Counted from the first letter of the stretch, positions 8,248 through 20,800 are shown. The stretch: DNA of 27,134 nucleotides from Coprinopsis marcescibilis (GCA_004369085.1 ML210242.1:1755-28888); one strand, 5' to 3'. Notes: generated by a model from the sequence alone, not told the origin. Program-made: numbers and translations.

Positions 8248-10466
8248 CTACTTGGTTTTGATCTTCATATGTACAGACTTTGCCCTTGTTAGCTGATCAT
8301 AGCCTACACAGAGAATGCAATAAGCAAGTTGCATCTACCAAAAACCCAAAGAAATACATACCAAATTTGCTCAAGCTAACACCCCTTCCACTGTCTTTCA
8401 CACCAGTCCATGACAATGCAGGATCCAAGTAGTCACACCTAGAAGCAAGTGAATTTTAGCTGCACTTCAAAGAAAGTAGAAATTAATACATACCTATTCA
8501 AGAAAACAGTCCCAGTTTCAAGCTGGTCCACAAACTTGTAAAACAGCTCTTCAGACTCTGGATTGCCTTGAACATCAGTCCAGACAGAAGCAGTCAACCC
8601 ATAAGGAGACTCATTCATGAGCTTGATAGCTTCCTCTTCAGAAGCAACCTAGAAAGAAAAATCATGCAGTTAGTACAAATGACCCAAGTAAAATATGAAT
8701 ATACCTTTTGGATGCCAACAATTGGACCAAAAGTCTCCTCCTAAATATTAATTAGAAAGAAACTTGGCATTAAAAAAGGTTATATACCTTCATAACATCC
8801 ATGGCTAAAATTCCCCATTAGCAAAACTAAACCCTTTCTGGAAATCAGAGAAAAACTCACAGTGGTCAACATCAACCAAGACCTGTGGGGCAACATATGT
8901 TGTACCCCTACCCATACATTTATCAGAAATATATCACACAAACATTCAGCTTGAGAGGGTACTTACCGCTTTGCAGCAGGAAACAAGTCTTCTGGAACAA
9001 GTGCCTTTGCACCTTGCTTCACTGAAAGTGTGGGCTCAGAACACAGCCAGCATCGTCAGATCAAAGAGTGGGAGGGTACCTGCATCATCAACCTGTTTTC
9101 TAATCCGCTCTGCACTTGCTAAACTAACAACTGGACCAAGGTTGGTTTCCGCTAATGTAGGGTCACCAAGTTTGTACGTCTGAAACGCAGCACACAACAG
9201 TATCAATAGACAAGGACACTAACAAGGTAATGAGAAAAAGAGGCAGCAAACGCACCTTGGTAACCTCAACAAACTTGTTCACAAATGCATCATACACTTT
9301 GTCGTGGACATAGATTCTCTACCGGCGCCATCAGTTTACCTATCCAGAATAATTTAATAACAGCCAAGCAATCACCTCAATTGCGCAACAGCTCTGCCCC
9401 GAGTTGAAGAACGCGCCTACATCAAACACATTAGCACTCAACTCGGCACAACGAAAATGGCGCCAAACTCACCATCGACGAGCTCCGCTGCCGTGAAATC
9501 CACATCGGCATCAGGAGCAACATACGCTGGGTCCTTTCCTCCGAGCTGCATACACAAACACGGTCAGCCTCTTCTCCTTCAGTCACCGAAACGAAGACAC
9601 TCGCCTCAAGCGCAACACCCTTGAACCCACCCGCCTCCACCGCAGCCTTTTCGACGGCCCTCCCCCCGACCACACTACCCGTAAACGATACAAAGTTCAC
9701 CTTGTCATGCCCGACCGCAAAGCTTGTCAACTCCGGGGTCAAATGCAAAACCTGCACCACCCCATCCGGGACACCGGCACGGGTGAGTGCAAGCGCGAAA
9801 CGCTCGGCCGTAAGAGGTGTCTGCGGGGAAGGCTTCAGGAGTACGGCGTTACCAGCAATGATCGCTGGAAGGACCGAGTTGACGGAGACAAGATACGGGA
9901 AGCTATGCAAATACAACGTTAAAGGGGCATATCAAAACCCCAAAGCATGAGCAACTCACTTCCATGGAGCAACAACGAGCACAACACCCAACGGCACACG
10001 CTTGATGTACCTCCTGAACCCAGGCTTGTCGGTATCCTCCAACGAGACGTCCGATAACGCGCTTTCGGCAATTGAGAGCATATAGTTCGATCGCTCAAGG
10101 AAGCCTCTAACTTCGCCAGCTCCCTGTGCGACAGGTCTGCGAGACACATAATTAACCTTGTCCGATGAAGTCAAAGATAGGGGCATTTACCGACCCATCT
10201 GCAAAGAGAGTTCCAACGGGATCTCTTCTTTCATCTTCTCAAACTCGGTCTACAAGGACAGTGAGATACATCCGGCACATATCCGAGCGATTACCCACCA
10301 TAAACTTGTTCCCAATCTCAATCCTCTCCTTGACCGGAACAGCAGCCCAAGCTTTCTGAGCATGAGCAGCCTTTGAGATCGCCTGGTCGACCTGAAGTTC
10401 GGATGGATAGGTCCTGGCCACAAAGGGCTGCTGGTTATGGGGAGTTATCGTAATCTGGGCAGACAT
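8248..10466 (-). CDS. NAD(P)-dependent aldehyde dehydrogenase family protein (15 exons)
   Basis: Splicing 14 introns gives about 473 residues, a normal length for the ALDH superfamily. Landmarks are VVAPWNFPYL (catalytic Asn, about residue 135, formed across an intron), FTGSVVGGRAVEKAA (cofactor-binding turn), ALELGGKDP (general-base Glu, about 234, at a splice site), NSGQSCC (catalytic Cys, about 268), EETFGPI, and a C-terminal GYDQLTRAKSVHMK. The start is chosen at MSAQITITP; the stop TAG is at 8248-8250. The enzyme oxidises aldehydes to acids in the cytosol or mitochondrion; the substrate cannot be read from sequence, and I see no clear targeting peptide. The intron after ALE (9546-9604) starts with GC. 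The 3' half of the gene is almost free of CpG, and its arginines use AGG almost throughout, while the 5' half is CpG-rich. It is divergent from the EF-hand gene. Confidence 0.9.
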
Positions 10467-10562
10467 TCTAGCTGTAGTCGATGGTGGTGGCAAGGAAAGA
10501 GACGAGGACGATTCCGATAAGCTTCGCTCGGCATCTGTATCGATCTCTCTCGACCAACCACC
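10467..10562. promoter_or_regulatory. Short shared divergent promoter
   Basis: Only 96 bp separate the start codons of the aldehyde dehydrogenase (minus) and the EF-hand-like gene (plus). Both 5' UTRs and any core promoter must lie here or overlap the neighbouring coding region. No TATA box is visible. A pyrimidine-rich stretch, ATCTCTCTCGACC, lies just before the plus-strand start, and that start has a strong ACCATGG context. Confidence 0.5.
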
Positions 10563-11474
10563 ATGGTCGAATCCGATTCTGTCTTCTTCTCTCTCAGCAA
10601 ACCTCTCCAGCGACGCATTGACCATGCATTTACCAAAATTCTCGACTCCATTTCACCCGAAAAGCTTTCAAGTTCGTTCAGCGGCGGTGGAGGGTTCATA
10701 GTTGATGATGCCGACGACGAACCGCCCGCACTCGACGCCCAAATCCCATTGGACCTCGTTCCCTCTGCGTTACAATACCTCGATTTCCCAGCAGACGATG
10801 ATCAGGTCCTCTCCGTCTTCCGCAACGCTGCCATGGGCTGGAAATCCTCCACAATCGAGTACCCCAGCTCTCAGGAACCCAGCACATCCCAAGTGAAACA
10901 ACTCGGGGTGAACCTCGAAGACTGGCGCTCGGTATGCGCAGTACTGCTCGAGAACGACGACGACGACGACGACGAGCAAGACGAAGAAGAGGACAACGGG
11001 ATGGATGTCGACGACGACGACATGTATAACGAGGACTTTAGCGAATCAAGCGACGAAAACGTCAACGACGAAGACTTTGAGCTCGGACCTCGCGTTCGCC
11101 GCACGAGACGGACAGCTGGCAATCGTTCGCCGTCTGTCTCGCTCTCGTCGTCGTCGCCAAAACCCGCGCGCACGTTGACACCGCACCAAAAGCAAGCGGC
11201 ACTCGACACCTACGCGCTCTTCTTCCCCTCTGTCCCAACCGAGTCTCTCAAAGACCAGAAAATCATGATAAACGACATCCAACGGGTGGCTGACCTCCTC
11301 AAAGAAAAGCTCAAGGCGCAAGAGGTGCCTATCTAACCTTTCTCCTCTAACCAACTGACAAATTCACAACCATCCCAGATCATGGACATGATTGAAATGT
11401 TTTCGACTTCTTCGGATAAATCCATCTCATTCGCAGACTTTACGCGAATGCTGACTGTCGCAAGATTAGTCTAG
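10563..11474 (+). CDS. Acidic EF-hand-like protein of unknown function (2 exons)
   Basis: Two exons (10563-11324 and 11379-11474; 54-nt intron GTGCCT...CCCAG) give 285 residues. The middle, about residues 130-160, is a long Asp/Glu tract, followed by an Arg-rich stretch (RVRRTRRT) and a serine run. The C-terminal 80 residues are helical and resemble an EF-hand pair: TPHQKQAALDTYALFF, then DIQRVADLLKEKL, then, after the intron, MIEMFSTSSDKSISFADF. The loop SSDKSISFAD is a poor calcium binder, because position 1 is Ser and the Gly is lost. The splice junction is supported because it extends the EF-like helix in frame, whereas reading through stops at once. I do not recognise the family. An acidic plus basic tract suggests a nuclear or chromatin-related role, but that is a guess. 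Confidence 0.75.
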
Positions 11475-11554
11475 GCGTACGGCATCAAAGAGTACCATAT
11501 GTCCGCTCCGCAGCTTTCCAGCCAGCCCTGTCTCCATCTCTGCCCAGTACCACC

Positions 11555-12500
11555 ATGTCCTCCCTAACCGTTACACCCAAATACATCCCCCATCCTACGG
11601 AGCCCGAGATTGTCCAAGCGACAAAGGTCCTACAGGCCGCCTTTGAAGGTACTACCTTGTCCCTCGGATCGCATATCTTATCTGATCTTTTTCAAGGCGA
11701 TCCATTCAATATGCTCCTCACTGACGGCGACCCCTCTTTAATATACGACCAGCTATACGCAAGCGTAGCATCAACTGCAGTTGGCGGCCAACTTCATGTC
11801 ATCTCAGTCGGCCCCGAAGCCTCAGACATAGTCGGCGTCGCATGCTGGTTCCCACCTGGCACAAGCCTCAACTCCACGTACGTCCCAATTCCACACCCAC
11901 ACACACGACAAGCCCAGTCTCCCCCAACCCAGCCCAGAACAACGCGCAGCAGGCTGGGACAAGTTCATCGCCGCCTCACCCGAAAGCCTCCAAAAATGGT
12001 GGATAAGCTACGTACGTCAGAGACTTCTCCGCCACATCTTCCACCGAAAACTTACCTCCACCCAAGTTTGTCCCCACAATGACTAAACTTTCCAACGACA
12101 CCCTCGGTGAAGGCTTTGCACTCAACGCATGGCAACTGCACCTCTTTGGCGTCCTCCCTGCCTATCAAGGAAAAGGAAACGGCAAAGCCCTGTTCAAATT
12201 CGCCGAGAAAGAAGTCTGTCATATCCTCCCCCGTCCATCACGCTTACTAGTACATATGCTGACTGTATTCTCTCAGGCCTTTAAAACCAACTCGACCATC
12301 ATCGTAGAAACTACCACAGACGTAGACGTAAGCACCAGGGACCTTTTACTCTATCACAAATCTAATCAGTACACCTTTTCCAGGTCATAATATACACTAA
12401 ACTCGGATTGAAAATACGCGACGAAATAACAATTCTCAACCAAGACCGCAAAAGTCGGATGGTACTCATGACCAAGACACCAGAAGGATCGAGAGCGTAG
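11555..12500 (+). CDS. GNAT-family N-acetyltransferase (5 exons)
   Basis: Exons are 11555-11877, 11918-12011, 12067-12213, 12277-12327 and 12384-12500, giving 243 residues. The acetyl-CoA-binding motif is clear: LFGVLPAYQGKGNGKALFKF (the V-x-P-x-x-Q-G-x-G-x-G pattern). The central part has the fungal GNAT look with VGVACWFPPGT, EQRAAGWDKFI and KWWISYFVPTM, and the C-terminus IYTKLGLKIRDEI is the usual closing strand and helix. The protein would transfer an acetyl group from acetyl-CoA to a small amine or protein; the substrate is unknown. The first intron is only 40 nt. The start lies 80 bp after the EF-hand gene stop on the same strand, so its promoter is very short or overlaps that gene's 3' end. 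Confidence 0.85.
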
Positions 12501-13035
12501 CACATTTATATACTGCGTGATTGTAAAGATTTGGTGAAACGAATCTCATAACCGTAGCTTCCTCATCGATGTTAACCCTTCAGACCTCGGCGCCAATGCA
12601 CACCCACTCATTGGCTACACCCTCCGTCCCGTTATCAGATTATTTCCATTGGCTAAAAATCCATAGTATAGGCAAGGCACAACCCACCACATGGGACAGA
12701 AGCCAAGCGAAGCTAGCCCAAGCCTCGAGCTGCCTCAGATTTCACAATTGGAACAAAGTCCGCAACACGTCGCGACGCGTATGAGGGTCTTCAGGGTCCA
12801 GGGCTTGCGCAGTGCATGGTACATGATTCGCCAAGTCTATTATTTGTTCATAAAGTCGTAATAATTCCAAAGCCTCCATATTCATGGAGACAACCACAAG
12901 ATGAGGTGTGTGTATATACCCGAGGTAAAAAAAAGTGTGTATCGGAAGTCGTAAAGTGGTATCATCCATCGAAAGGAACGAACGAAAATTTCCACAAAAC
13001 GCATATATGAGATGATAAGATACTAAACAAGACCT
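12501..13035. other. Convergent intergenic region
   Basis: This separates the 3' ends of the GNAT (plus) and desaturase (minus) genes. I see no RNA gene. One minus-strand frame (12742-12969) could encode 75 residues, but it has no recognisable motif and no splice-consistent extension, so I do not call it. Both polyadenylation sites should lie here. Confidence 0.5.
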
Positions 13036-14581
13036 TCACCCGAGAATTCCCTCCCCATCTGAATAAGCAGCCGTACTGCTGTACGGGCTACTGCCAATCT
13101 CGTTATACCTCGCAATCTTCAGCCGCTGACTCGGGGGGATCATTTTTTCATCAAATCCAGAGGGTGCACCACCGTGCAGCACACCAACGCGCTTCATGGC
13201 GAGCAACTGGAACGACGAGTTAGTATGGGCATAGGAAAAGCAAACAAGAGGCAGCTCACGTTGTGTGCGGCATTCGAGTGGTCATAGACACCACCAAAGA
13301 ATGCAGTGGTCGCATCCTTGCCAATAAACTTGATGATCAAGTGGGCGCCTCCAGGATGTTCCTCGATAAAGGTTCCGACGTCATGGATGAAGCCACTGAT
13401 GAGAACCAAGTGCCTCTTCTTGCTCTGTTCTTGGACTATTACGACATCAATGCAAGCTCACAACACGCAATCAGCAAACAACTCACAGCTCTCCCAGCTA
13501 ATAACGGGCAGATCATTGCTGTCCATAGGCCACGCAAGCTTCTCCTGTGTCTGTCGAAGCTTCTTCAATTCCATCGTGAGTTGACCCTTTCGGACCTCGT
13601 TGTCGGGGAAGACCTTGAGATGGCTGGCGAGTCCACACTTCTGCATTGTCCAGATGAACCACTTGGTAGGATCGTACTGGTACCATTTGATGGCATTGCG
13701 GTAGTCCATTGGGAATTGGTGGTGGAAGTTGTGGTAACCTTCGCCAATAGTGGCAAGTGCAGTGATCATATGATCCCTGGGGGTATGCTTGTCATCGAAA
13801 GGCGTCTCTCCGAGCCAGTGAGCCAGCGAATTGACACAGAAGGTGGACTGGAAATTTTTCAATGAGAAACATTACGTTAACATGGGAAACGAACACGTAC
13901 GTGGTGAACAAAAGTGAGCCTGAGAAGAGCGGCGTAGACAAACCCGCCCCGTGCGTCGTTCCAGAAGTAGTAGGGAATGAAGGTTGGGATGAAGATGGCA
14001 GCGATGAGGATGAGCATAATGTAGTATTTGTGCTGCCACCTCACGACCGGGTTCTTGGACAAGTCGCTGACGTCGGCAACACCGGGCTTCCTTCTGGGCT
14101 TGAGGAGCATCCAACCGAGGTGAGAGTAGAAGAAACCCTTGTGGGCGTTATATGGGTCGAGGTCGGTGTCGGTGTAACGATGGTGAGCACGGTGACCGCG
14201 CGACCACCACTTGATAGAACCCTCAACGGCACCGGCGCCAGCGAATGCAAGGAAATACTGGAGAGGCTTGGATGCGTTGTAGGACCTGTGAGCCCAGAGA
14301 CGATGGTAGCCCGCCGTGATGCCCAAACCCGTAAAATAGTAGTAGGCGACGGAGAAAAAGAAGGTCTTCCTCTGGAGCGGCGTGGTCATGGCGCCGGCGA
14401 GCCCAATGAAGGGTGTGATGAGGAGAATGAAGCAATTGAGAAAGTTGAGATCGTTGAGGGAATTGCTCCACTGGAAAGGGGGGAGCTCCTTTGTGGTTTT
14501 AAGGGTGTGCTGGACATAATTGTCGGGAATGTTGGCGTCGGCGGGGACGAGATGGTCGTCTGTATGCTTTGTAGCTGCCAT
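13036..14581 (-). CDS. OLE1: Delta-9 (stearoyl-CoA) fatty acid desaturase with cytochrome b5 domain
   Basis: Exons 13901-14581, 13487-13847, 13260-13435 and 13036-13206 give 462 residues. The three iron-binding histidine boxes are intact: HRLWAH, HRAHH and HNFHH. Membrane segments include [34 protein letters not shown] and [20 protein letters not shown]. The C-terminal cytochrome b5 domain carries the heme motif [10 protein letters not shown] and the second His in DHSNAAHN. The enzyme introduces the delta-9 double bond into palmitoyl- and stearoyl-CoA at the ER, using its own b5 domain for electrons. I chose [10 protein letters not shown] (14581) as start. An upstream in-frame ATG at 14719 lies above the probable TATA box, so it should be untranscribed or untranslated. 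Introns are 51-53 nt. This is the typical fungal OLE1 layout. Confidence 0.93.
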
Positions 14582-14699
14582 GTTGACGACGACGACAATG
14601 TCGTTGAGGACGACGGCGACGACGACGGTGGCGGGAAGTCGGGAGAGAGAGAGAGAGGTGAGGGTGGGGAAAAAGGTAGAGAAAGTCGTGACGGAAGTT

Positions 14700-14712
14700 T
14701 GCCTATATAAAT
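14700..14712 (-). promoter_or_regulatory. TATA box of the desaturase gene
   Basis: TTTATATAGG on the minus strand lies about 125 bp before the chosen start codon. It is followed by a CT-rich leader (the GAGAGAGAGAG run at about 14644-14656 on the plus strand). This placement supports the start at 14581 over 14719. Confidence 0.5.
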
Positions 14713-14895
14713 GTGGCAAAATCTTTGGGGCAGCGCCATCAATTCATTACGTCCTCCCCACCGATCAATATTCGAATTCTCAATAATAATTAATCTTATC
14801 CCATATGTATATCCACAATCCATTTCAGTTCTTTGGGGGATGCCAAGTACTCTATTTCCATTTCACATGCATATATGTCTTCCGTGTAGCCGAGC

Positions 14896-17800
14896 CTAAA
14901 TTATGTTGCTCCTGCACAGTGGGCAGCTGGACGAGTGACTGCTGTTGAACCATTTGTATAGACAGCCGGCATGGAACCGGTTCTTGCACGTCTTGCACGG
15001 CTTTTTGGGCAGACTCCCATCCATAACACTGATAATTCTGGAAATCCATTAGCAATTCGTATTATTCCTCATCGACTGCGCCCCAAACTCACGAGTAACA
15101 GATCGCACACTCCACTTGCCCCTCGAAATGCAGTGTCACGTTCTTCTTGAACAAACTTAACCCATCCACTATTCTCCCATTCTAAACAGAACAGGAATCA
15201 GTCTCGCCCATCAGTCTAGGCAACCAACCACGTACGTGTGTCCATATCGTCTGCTGTACCCCTAGCACCCAGGCCCTCCACCGGTTTTCATCAACCCCAA
15301 CCCGTTTCTCGTCCTTCACTTCAATACGGTGCAACGGCCAGTCTACCGGAATCTTCAGCCTCAGCTCCAACTGATGTTCATCAACAGAGTACGATGCAAC
15401 AACCTCGTTGCCGCCGGCTCCGCTAGAACCTCCTCCCACTACTTTCACCGTCAACCCATCACCGGTCAGCTCGGCTACCCCTTCAGGTGACCGCACATGT
15501 GCCAATTCAGCTTGTATGATTAGCGGAGAGAACGACTGCGAAGTCATGCTCGTAATCGCATTGTTCAGCTGCCGGTCCTTGCAGTCCAGCACCCAGCTAT
15601 GCACCAGCGACGGTACGCAGAGTAACGCTCGGTAATACAAATGCCCCGCAAGCACCGGGATGCTACTCTCCATCGACGCCTCATAGTCTGTACATAGGTC
15701 AGTACCAATACACCAATCAACCAGACTAGCACGCTTACATTCGACATAAAACTCGTCAACCCCCCAGATCTGAACTTTGAACACCTTTCCGGGTCCTTCG
15801 CCCAGATGTAGAATATTGACGATCGTCGGCAACAATCTCGACCCGACAAGGTCGTGATTGCGCAGTTGTTCAATATACATCGATTTGACTTTGAAACTCT
15901 GAAAACCAATGTCAAATCACTCCACACCACGGAAGTATCCCTGCACTCACCGCATTCCTGAACGAATCAAACAGCAACAACCACGCTAACATCCACCCGA
16001 ACACGTTCTAACCATCCCTTGTTACCCACTAGCCTGAAACACCCGAAGAAGATACTCACCTGTTCATACTCCTCCTCGTCCTCCCCAGTACCAGGAACAA
16101 ACATAACATCCCTCTGCAAAATATTCACCAACTCTGCAGGGAGCAACGCAGGCTGGTCATCCTTCTTCTCGCTCTCCTTCTGCTTCTTCTTTTTCCCTTT
16201 CGTCGGTTTCTCTTCCACAAGCTCAGGCTCAACCTGCTCTTCTTCCTCCTTTTCGCCCCCAATATTCCCAACCCCAACCTCAATAACAAGATACTCCGTT
16301 CTCCTTTCCGCTGCAGTCTTCAACAGCTGATACGCCATCTTCTGCACCTCGGTCGACGGATCAGTAATAAGATGACACATCTACCATGCCGCCCATCATT
16401 AGCCTAAATTCCTGAAGAGCACGATCCGAACATACCTTTCCGAGCGTTTCATGGTCAATCAACGAAGCCGGCAAAGTCTGAGCAATCGACAACAGCAATC
16501 CTCTACACATCGAACGAGGGACAGAGACACCCGCATTCGGTTCTGCCAAACAAAGCTTTAGTGTGAATACCCCAACGTCCAAGAAACACATACCAATCCT
16601 AGCCATAGCCAAATCCCTCACCGCCGTCAGAATCTTGCTTCGTCTCCCCTCCCACTCGGCTCTAAGTGCCCTGTTCAACTTGCACAGTTCCTCAATCACA
16701 TTGACCATCTTCAACGCCCTCGACAATCCGACCAACGTCGCATCATCCGAGATGGACGAGTTCTACAAGGAGTCGCAATCAGCTTCCGTAAGCCTCTTAC
16801 GGACGGACAGACACTCACCTCGAGCACAGTCTCAACGACATCAAACACAAAGTCCCAATGCTTGCCGTGATCGTTTTGCAAGATAGGGGCCAAAATCGCA
16901 AACACAGGTAACATCGCATTCTCCACATCCTCATCAACACCCTCGTCCTCATCCTCGTCATCACCTTCATCCTCACCACCAGCACCTTCAACCCATTTCT
17001 GACACGCCTTGACAACATTCACCGCACGCAGTTGCGGTAAAAATATCACATCTGACTCTGAATCAGGCGCAGCCGCCGTCAATCGTCGCAACGCCAACAA
17101 CCCCTCGGTATTAACCCTATCCGGTTTGATACCAAGCAGAGACGCTGCAACCTCATTCCTATACCGGTCCAGCTTTTGGCACTCCAAACCTGCCTGGGTG
17201 ACAGCATAAATAATCGCCATCGACGTCTCTGGAGCTATACACGTCCCAATCAGTACCATTAAATCAGTGCGGGATTGAATCGACTCACCGGTCCTCTCCA
17301 GCTTCCTCCCAACCTGCACCCACGAATCCGCATCCTCGACACCCGCATCCTCCAACACATGCTCAAGCACAGCCCTCAAAACCCTCACATCCCTCGTTCC
17401 TTCACTCCTCTTCGCCACACCCACAACACCAACCACAAAATGGCTCAACGCATTCATCTCACACCTCACACTCTCCTTCTCCGCCAACAGCGATTCAACG
17501 ACAAACTTTCTCCAATCCTCGCCTTCACCCGAAAGCAGCAAATACGTAACCATTTGGTCGATCTTCCCAATCACCTCTCCCAACCCCGCCATCCCACCTC
17601 CAACACCATTCAAACCAACACCCAACACCCTCTCATCGAACGCCGGACACCCCTTGCCAGGCACGCTCTGAAAATCCTGAGCATACACCGAAAGCATCAT
17701 CAGGTGCCTCAACGCCCACACGTTCCTCTTCGCCAACGTCCGATCCCCAGATAACGCTTGCAACAGCGCATACACACCCCTCGCATAGCTCGAATATCCG

Positions 17801-20800
17801 TACCGATCGTTCAAAGGTGCGCTCGATTGGAGCGGTTTGGCAGCAGCAGGCCGTAACTGCGGATCAACGACACCCATACTGGGATCGATCTCCCTCGACG
17901 ACATCCCCTCCGCCATTTGATCCAGTAAATCCTCAGACGGGAGGAAATCTAACACGCTGTAAGCATCGAACTCTGGGAGTCTCTCCGAAAGGAGCTCAAG
18001 AACCGCCGGAGGTCTATAACCGCACCGTCAGTTACGCCCCACCAATCAGCAATCAACGGCCACTCACCCAACTCTCGGACATTTCGTGTTAACCACAAAC
18101 TCGCTCAACCTCTCCTTGACCTCTCTAATCACCCCACTCCTATGACCCTCACTAGTACCCTTGGCCCCGCTCCAAACCTTCCACAACTCCTTCGATAATC
18201 TCACACTCTCCTCATCATCGTCTACCGCCCCATCGCAAAGTGGCAACAACCATCCGTAAAGGAAAACGAACAGCATAACACCAACTAACTCTTCCACCCC
18301 AACCAAAACATCCTGCGAAACGACAAATGTTTCAACTACCAAACCCACCAGCACCGTCATCCCAGCAACCGGCACAGGGTCTCCGCCCTCGAAAATCTGC
18401 TCAATTTGGTGCTTCAATGAAACCACGATGCTCGCGAAGAGCGACAGGAACCCAGCATTAGTCATAAAATACCCTGTACACACGCTCAATCAACCCTACC
18501 CAAAGCCACATACGATCAAAGTAAGTAACTCACCATGGTTCCGCAAAACACCCGTCAAACTGGCGAACGCGGGTTTCTCCAGTGTAGGACTGGCAGCCGC
18601 TCTGGCGTACAGCTGGCTCACAAAGGCATCGAACGCCTCCGAAGCAGGCTTGAGATGCCCCGGAAGTCGAGAAATGGCAGCGAAAACCAACGGCAAAACC
18701 GATTCGTGGCCGCTGAGGATATACGCCAATGTCTTCTGCCAAACGGCACTCGTTCGCTCCTCATCGCCCCAGTATTCCAAGATCGAAAAGACCAACCCCG
18801 GGTTGACCTCCAAAACGCCGTCCGCCTTCTCCTCCAACATATCTTTAAGTTGCTGTGCGGTATTTCGGGTCAGCCAAACGGTGGACAGTTACAATGGACA
18901 GGAGCTTACATCAGAGAAAATCGGATTCTTCAACAAATCGCCTTTGTAACGATCCAGAAGATCGGGCAAAAGCTGCTTATTCGCAGAAGGCGCTTCGTCC
19001 AACGTATACGCAGCCAACGCATCGCTAAACAAGTCGCCCAACATCGAGTCCTGTGCACCCTCTGGCACAAGCTCTTTTCCATCCTCTGACAGCGCCTTGA
19101 TGAACGTCGCAACCAGTGTCGGGTGGGTCTTGCTCGCAGACGCAATCGAGCTTCTAATGCTATCCCATGCAGCTTCATACAGCCCTATGGTCCTTACATC
19201 AGCCCTCCCGTATAAAACCATATCCAAAACGTAGAAAGAAATTACTTACCAGAATCAACCTTTTTAAACTGATCCAGCGCATTCCCTAGCTCCTTTGCAA
19301 ACGTTGCTTCCTCCACCTTGAGCCTCCCATCCACAATCTCCTGCCAAATCGTTGTGATCTGTGCGCTAATGATCGTTTTATCATCGATTGACTTCGTCTC
19401 CGCACCGTCGCCCTCTCCAGCCGGCGGGGAATATGCCCGTAACCTCCTCACAATTAGAACCACCGATTCTAAAAGCGACGACAAAAAGGCCGCAGTTGCA
19501 GTCGCTCTGTTCAGCGAACTGAGCGCCCTCGAATCAAGAGCTGCCCAAAACGCAGCAAAGAGGTTCTCTAGCGGTGTATCGGAGGAAAAGAATAATGTCT
19601 GCAACAATTTAAGTTATGACCCTTGTTTGACTGATGACTGATGAACATACCGAAGCAGGAACCGTGGACAGGGCGATAACTACGATCGGATATCCCTGAA
19701 TGGGAGAGCCGGAACACCCAGATCGCAAGAACTCTAGGAAATCTTCATAGGCAGGTGAAACACGTGGGCCGGTAGGCGCCGCCTCTGGAGCCCGCTGTTC
19801 GGGTCTCTCTTCCTCCTCCTCCTCATCGTCGTCGTCAGAGTCTTCGTTTTCTTCATCTTCCTGCGGAACCTTGTATTCAATCTCCCACGATGAAGGGAAG
19901 TCTGCAACAGTGGTTAGTTGATGGGTTTAAACAGAACGGATATAACGATTTACCTCGAACGAATGTAAGCAATGGCAGCCACATTGCCGATTTAACATTG
20001 ATATCTGCTTCTACCCAGGCAGAACGAAGGATCGCCGCAGAAAGCGGTGGTACGCTTGACTGGAAGTTGCCTGTAATGGAGTAAGTATCGTACACAAAGG
20101 CCTTGAGAATGCGAATCCATGCCTTTTTGTCTCGAAAGCAACGTCTGTATTAACGTCCACATCGCTTTCCGCACAGGAGGTTGTCCATAGCCAAAGCTCT
20201 CGACATCGGATATCCAGGACGAAGTTTGCGAACAACTCAGACACGTCAAAAAGACTGGGTTGGAGAACAGGGATAGCACCGAATCTGGCAGCGTTGGTAC
20301 ATTCTCTATCCATAGCATCAGAAAGAAATGCTCCGCACATGAATTACCAAACACCTACGTATGTACCAATTGATAGCGCCCAACGCGCCTATCCTCAGGC
20401 GTGCCTTCTTATCCTGCTCGCTCTCTTCCGCATCCTCCATTTTTGAGCGCATGATCATATCTTGATCCTCCCGCTTGACCGGTTTAACTGGTGTCGATCT
20501 GCCAGAGCCCTTTCTCGATTGCGGCTGGGACGATGGGGGGGCAACAGAAGGCTGGACGGGATTCAACTGGGCGTAGACACCCTCCGGATCCAACGATGTC
20601 TGTTCAATGAACTCGAATAGTGACAGTCGAAGAGCCTCGTCGAGCTGGATCTGACTCGAGTTCGAGCCAAACGCATCGTTCCACGACTTGGACGCCGACA
20701 AAGCTACACTCTTGTCGACATCGTTCGCAGCCATACGCCACGACCCAACGATCCTCTCCACCTGCGATGCATCGGCTGTCTCTCGCAGGAAAAAGAAGAG

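Noticed and set aside
8248..8400. ALDH ending at a TGA at 8297-8299 after a 27-nt intron
   Set aside because: A longer intron, of about 70 nt, joins instead to YDQLTRAKSVHMK, the standard ALDH C-terminus, and ends at TAG 8248-8250.
12742..12969. 75-residue minus-strand frame in the convergent gap
   Set aside because: It has no motif, no homologue I recognise, no promoter sign, and lies between two gene 3' ends.
13263..14710. Plus-strand open frames opposite the desaturase (13263-13865 and 13862-14710)
   Set aside because: They are antisense shadows. The minus strand carries all three histidine boxes and the b5 heme motif.
14582..14719. 46-residue N-terminal extension of the desaturase from the ATG at 14719
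   Set aside because: It lies upstream of the probable TATA box, and its translation is a low-complexity product of CT-rich and GAC-rich leader. The family normally starts near [10 protein letters not shown].
16711..17955. Plus-strand open frames opposite LTN1 (for example 17275-17754) as separate genes
   Set aside because: They are compositionally biased shadows of the GC-rich LTN1 exons and show no motifs; the minus strand has clear listerin features and consistent splicing.
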